A DNA stretch of 64,000 nt, taken from NCBI RefSeq assembly GCF_954871325.1, contig NC_088777.1, positions 28,311,366 to 28,375,365 on the forward strand. Reading direction: 5' to 3'. Position 1 is the first letter of the stretch. Every line of letters begins with the position of its first letter. The notes under the pieces are model-generated. The model did not search any database and was not told the origin of the DNA. It worked only from the letters and a program-made list of their open reading frames with translations. Position numbers and translations under genes: made by a program. This document shows, piece after piece, positions 59,136 to 64,000 of this stretch. The stretch is from Gordionus sp. m RMFG-2023 (taxonomy: Eukaryota; Nematomorpha; Gordioida; Chordodea; Parachordodidae).

Positions 59136-59838
59136 CAATCGAATATTGGAATAATTATTTATCAGCTAAATTATTATTTCTATGAATAAATTAGAATTAA
59201 ATAAATATTACATGTCTATATTATATATAATTTTATGATTTCTGTTTATTTTGCTTTTATTTTATAAATTCTCATAAATAAAATTGAAATGGAGCATTTT
59301 GAAATTCATAAATTGTTTATTTTACACCACTTAATTTTTGATTTAATTAAATAAACTCCTTGCAAAAAAAATTGGGTTATCATTTGGAAGTTTTACTATG
59401 AATTGCCTCCCAATTTTTTACCTATATTAATTTATAAGTTTCTTTATAATCAGTTTCAACAATTTTGCTAGTAGAGCACTTCAATTCTAGACCGAAGATA
59501 TATAAATTTGCTTCACAATAACCAATTTTTTTAAATACAATAAGACCCATTTTTAATATACAGATGGAATCAGGCGATCGCTTCCGATCTATGTTTATCA
59601 TATCACGTAGCACATCAACCACCTAATTAGCTTCAGAAAAAACATAATTTTTGTTGAATTTAAATCAAGATGTATACGGTAAGTTATCTACACATTCACC
59701 GACTAGGCCATAGAAGCTTATCGAAACCTACAATATATATATATAAATTTTATTAATTCAAAAAATCCTTCCCATAGTTCTGTCATCAAGATTTTAACCA
59801 CTTTTTGTAATAAAATAATTAATAATGATATTCTAATA
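59136..59838 (-). other. Unassigned stretch with a 66-codon minus-strand frame
   Basis: The minus-strand frame 59622-59422 contains VVDVLRDMINIDRKRSPDSI and FGLELKCSTSKIVE, and follows an acceptor-like CTAATTAG. An upstream open piece (VSISFYGLVGECVDN) follows another TTGTAG, but the phases do not join. It may be an exon of an unknown gene or chance; no family was recognised. Confidence 0.25.
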
Positions 59839-61980
59839 CAAACTCACCAACGCATCAAACATGATGCTGTCAACCAGTGGCGTAGCTACGGGGGTGGTTT
59901 ACGAGTTTGGACCCCTCCTAGAGAATTTTAGATTATACGTTCAAAAGACTTAAAAGTGACTTTGTATCAAATACCATTAATATTTATATTTTTCTGGTTT
60001 TGATGTTTGTGGAAGGATATTATATTACTATTGAAATTATACTGGGTAGTATTATTATAAAGTCATTGAGAATAATCTACTAAATTATAATAACATATTA
60101 TTCATGGATTAAAAAAAAATATTTATTATATATTGTCGAAAATGTGGTTATGATTTTTAAGATAAACCCGGCCGAATGCCGGGTAAAATGACCGAAGGCC
60201 CGTTAAAGGGGTTCTAGTGGGAAGCCCCCAGGATTTTATATGTATAGACCCCCTCTAAGGAAAATTCCTAGCTACGCCACTGCTGTCAACATTCTTATCA
60301 ACTAGGTTTTGGGATCAAGGGCGGTTGCGACATAGCGGCTCATACCTTAAGAATATACATAGAAAACCCACCATCAGACTCTGTAATATGTAAACTAGAT
60401 TTCAAAAATGCCTTCAATAGCCTACATCGTACCTCTTTTTTAAAATTCTTCTATGAAACTTTTCCCTGTTATTCTAAATTCATTAAATCCTCATATGGCT
60501 TTCAGACGCCTCTGACATATGGATCTTTTCAGATTTTATCCTAAGAAAGCATCCAACAAGGGGATCCATTAGGACCTCTTTAATTTGTTTTGGAATCCAT
60601 TATCTTATCTATCAAATTAAACAAAATTTTGACCTAGATCTTAATCTATGGTATTTAGCTTAGCGCCTTAACATCTGGAAATCAATTCCCAAGCTATCGG
60701 CCTGGTACTCAACATAAATAAAACAGAATTGTGTTTTTTAAACAATAAGCCACAAGAGTTGGATGACAAATCATTGCTCCCGATAGTTTAACGCTACTTG
60801 GGTCCCCATTAGCTAATGCTACCAAGTCAGAAGATTTCTTTCATAACATTTTTAAAAACTTTTACAGCATGGAGCCCATTCTATGTCACTTACCGGCACA
60901 CCAAAGTTTATTTTTAATGCGCAAATGCCTTTATATACCTAAATTTGCACATTTTCCGATCATCATTTTTTTTTTCAAAAACAACGAATTCATATCTATA
61001 ATTCAGGATAAATTTAAAATATTTCTAGAAAAAATTTTAAACATAAATTTAAACTCATTCAATTGGTCACTTGCTCAGCTACCTTTTAAACTAGACGGTT
61101 TAGATTTTTTGCCACTCAATCTTTTATCCTTATCATCATTCATATCATCTAGATTATCAAACAATTTTATGATTTCTGGCTTCATATGCCCTACTGATCG
61201 TTTGTTAGATGACGCTTGACAAATGGAAGGCAAATATACCCATTAACACTGACTTACCATCAATCATCACACACTTTTTCACACCTTTAATTTCGAAATA
61301 CCAGAGATATATCAGTCAACCCACCTTTAGATTGCATTCAACTTCTTCAATTATCTGACAGACTTGGTGGTACTGAATGGTTAGAATCACTCCCTAGTCG
61401 TAACCATGGTAATCTCTTATCAGATGAACAATTGATTGTAACCATTTGTTAACGTCTAGGTTGTGACATCGTACAGCATCATGCTTGCATCAAATGCAAA
61501 TCACCCGTCTATTCAAAGGGTAGGCATGGCCTTAATTGTATATTTAATCAAGGGCGACATCAACGCCACACAGCAGTAAACCATGTAATAAATAGAAGCC
61601 TAACAACTGTCCACATTCTGAACAATCTTGAACCAACAAATTTATCTCAAGTAGATGGCGTAAGACTTGATGGTATGACCATACTTTGGGCCCTCGGTAA
61701 ATCACTTATATGAAATTACACATGTGTCTCGTCATTCCCCTCAAACATAAATTTTAATCTAATAATACAGGCAGAAATTAAAAAGACCAACAAATATAAA
61801 AATTTTAAAAACTTCATATTCACTTCAGTAGTGACCTCTACGAACAGGCATTTATCGCCATCAACATATAAGTTTTTAAAATTCTGGGAAATAAAATACG
61901 GCTTTTTACAAATGAACCCAGCGAATTCTTTATATTCGGCAAAAAATTCAAATTGAAATTTTTAGACACAATTATGGTTC
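59839..61980 (+). mobile_element. LINE relic: reverse transcriptase plus restriction-like endonuclease type
   Basis: QLGFGIKGGCDIAAHTLR, CKLDFKNAFNSLHR (about 60390) and QQGDPLGPL (about 60560) are reverse transcriptase motifs. Later come INKTELCFLN and LPFKLDGLDFLP. A cysteine/histidine region (CDIVQHHACIKC, KGRHGLNC, GRHQRH) and RLDGMTILWALGKSLIW (about 61660) match the C-terminal endonuclease of RLE-type LINEs. The end recalls the family C-terminus. The YXDD active-site segment is not recognisable (WYLA then stop), and there are many breaks. A MITE (59875-60282) interrupts the 5' part. No 5' region or poly-A tail is seen. Confidence 0.82.
59875..60282. mobile_element. CAGTGGCGTAGC MITE inserted in the LINE
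   Basis: CAGTGGCGTAGCTACGG at the left and the inverse CTAGCTACGCCACTG at the right are flanked by CTGTCAAC at 59867-59874 and 60283-60290. The interior matches the two ends of the 29455-32909 element in reverse orientation, with the whole middle (the multi-exon gene and extra subterminal copies) absent. It is an internal-deletion derivative. Confidence 0.9.
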
Positions 61981-62729
61981 CTTTTTGGGGACTCAATTAT
62001 AGAATTTTATTTTTAATTATATAATTATAATTTTTTTAAAATACATTAAATGAAGAAAACAAAAAAAAACTAAAAAAATATTAAACACAAAATGGTTAAT
62101 GTTTTAAGTGCACCATTTTATCCCAAAAAATTATGGGGGATTGTTATACGGTCTTGATCTTCTCTACTACCTAACATCTTTTGAAAATAGCATTTATTTA
62201 TATATTTATGATATGAACATCTTCGCATACTTATTAATGGAAGAAGGAATTACTGAGAATGGGTTTATAAAAATCTAAGAGTAGGCTATATTTAAAAATT
62301 GCCTTTTATAAGTCCATATTTAAAATGAATTTAAACGAAACTAAATCTGTTCTGTCTATTCTTACAAAACATAACATTATGATTTATTAATATGTTTTTT
62401 CTTTCGAATTTTATAAAAGAAATTTGAATATATATTTTTTATAAATTAGATAAATATAAAATAATTTATATTATATTTTTAAAAAATTATTGGAATGGAA
62501 AGTTAGGACGGGGAAGGACATGGACCACCCACCCAAGATTAGTGTGGAACGTGCCCCGTTCTAAAAATTAAAGACGCCGTGAGACTGACTTATGGTCATT
62601 AGAATTTACATAAATTATAGTTCTTTTTAAGTAAGTTTTTAAATATTACTATTTGAGCCAGATATTGGCTGTAGTAGGTTATCGTCAAAAAAAGTAGTAT
62701 TGGCGCATTTCTTGTTTAACCCATTAATT
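61981..62729. other. Intergenic, no gene seen
   Basis: A+T-rich DNA with one G+C-richer patch (62505-62575, GGGGAAGGACATGGACCACC) that may be a transposon edge. No partner was found. Confidence 0.45.
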
Positions 62730-64000
62730 GTCAAAAAAGTCTTCTAAGAATTCTAGTTCAATTCAAATCCCAGGTAACCTTGGCCAAAATGAACCAAAGC
62801 AAATCAAATTAAACAATTACGTGATAAAAGATATCCATGGAAGGCTTCAAATATCATGGTATAGAGATCCAGACTGGTTGGAGTACAGGGTATAAGCGGA
62901 CGCAGCTTTTTGTTTTCCATGTAGGAAATACTTATATATCCCAAGTGATGAATTTAGACAAAAGGGATTCAGAAATTGGGAAATGCATTAGCTGCAAATA
63001 AGAGATTGCTAAAACATAAATTAAAAGCTCATTTAAATTCAATAACAATTTGGCATGATAAAAATCTAAATATAAATAGGATACTGAGATAACAACAATT
63101 TTTGTAAGCCAACAAATTAACCGAAGTCGTTACTATCTAAATCAATATTTGATTTGATGCTATTTCTTAGCATTCAGGAGCTATTTTTTCGTGGGACTGG
63201 TTCAATTAAAATTACAGATGCTGCAAATGATGAAAACATAATTTATTTTTCTGGACTATTCATGGCAATGTTTTCATACACCACCCAAAAAGATCCTGAA
63301 TTATATAAAATTATGAAATTTATACCCAAAAATGCCCACCCCAGATTCAAAACGAAGTAATATCTATTATGGCAGAAATATATTTCAGATAAATATAACA
63401 TAAGTGAGATGCATTTTTTTGTCTTAAGACTGATGAAACAATAGATGCTGCATAAGGTTGTGAAAATTTGAGCGTAATTATTTGCTATATTTTTTCTGGA
63501 GAAGTCCAAACAAATTTAATAGGAATTATTAATTTACATCTTTCTGCTGAAAGCATTACTAATTGCATTTTAAAATAACTTAATGAGTTAAATATTAATT
63601 CAACGAATATAATAAGCTAGGCATATGATGGGGCAGACGTTATGTCTGGCCGAAATGAAGGAGTGCAAATCCTACTTCAAAAAAAAATTAATAAAAAAGT
63701 TTCTTTTATACATTGCTACAAACACATGTTGCATCTTATGGTTTAAAATTGGTATAATAATATTGTTATTTTTTTTAATTTATCCAATGCGTTGTATAAT
63801 AGGCGCTTTAACGTATCCTGTAAATATGCAGGCAATTGATTTTATTTAAAGCTGATAAAATATTAGCCTCACTCCCCAAAAATCCTCAAGGGTACTTAAA
63901 ATGCCTATAAATTTCAAGATTTTTTAGTCGAGACCAAATTACAATTTGATTGTGAAAAAGACTCCAATTGAAATTCTTTAAAAAGGAATTATTATGAAAT
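62730..64000 (+). mobile_element. hAT (ZMYM1/TTF-type) transposase relic, runs off the window
   Basis: In order on the + strand: ISWYRDPDWLEY (about 62850), AAFCFPCRKYL (about 62905, the TTF finger), QELFFRGT at 63175, and KDPELYKIMKFIPKNAH (63290). GADVMSGRNEGVQILLQKK and FIHCYKH follow near 63640-63720, in a different frame from the neighbouring open stretch. Several stops and shifts separate the pieces. The C-terminal half would lie beyond 64000. Confidence 0.78.

Noticed and set aside
60869-61219. 116-codon frame as a separate gene
   Set aside because: It lies between the reverse transcriptase and endonuclease regions of the LINE and matches the linking part of such proteins.

Overview
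The window is very A+T-rich eukaryotic DNA, about three-quarters A+T by eye. It holds one large conventional gene, one small gene split by tiny introns, and dense layers of mainly hAT-type DNA transposons, many decayed. The large gene is a MEF2-type MADS-box factor. It has an animal-type N-terminus, introns where I recall animal Mef2 genes having them, and a RLE-type LINE in the same window, so I infer an animal. The A+T bias, N-rich protein and 39-62 nt introns would suit a fast-evolving, possibly parasitic lineage such as a myxozoan-like animal, but that placement is a guess.

Layout: 1-10.7 kb is non-coding and carries minisatellites, foldback repeats and a hAT relic (5376-6801) inside an older element. 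10.7-21.2 kb is the seven-exon MEF2 gene on the + strand. Its 711-codon reading frame stays open through all splice junctions, and its introns carry hAT relics and MITEs. 21.2-26.6 kb holds degenerate tandem repeats and a decayed minus-strand gene. 26.8-33.2 kb is a hAT element with a second hAT element nested in it. The inner element carries an unrecognised 12-exon, 332-codon gene on the minus strand that is invisible to simple ORF calling.

33.8-41.8 kb holds a Helitron-like relic and two hAT relics. 43.0-44.1 kb is a short NPL4-like gene on the + strand with 39-62 nt introns plus one of 237 nt. 45.9-51.4 kb is a long-TIR transposon of unclear superfamily, interrupted by an intron-bearing hAT. 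52.4-64 kb holds hAT relics, a 3.6-kb palindromic element, an internally deleted hAT, a LINE with reverse transcriptase and restriction-like endonuclease regions, and the start of another hAT running off the end.

MEF2 (transcription) and NPL4 (Cdc48/p97 ubiquitin pathway) have no known functional link, so the window shows no operon or pathway. Insertions can be ordered by exact 8-bp target duplications at seven hAT-type elements (one more has a near-match). No LTR retroelement, Polinton or other virus-like element was recognised.
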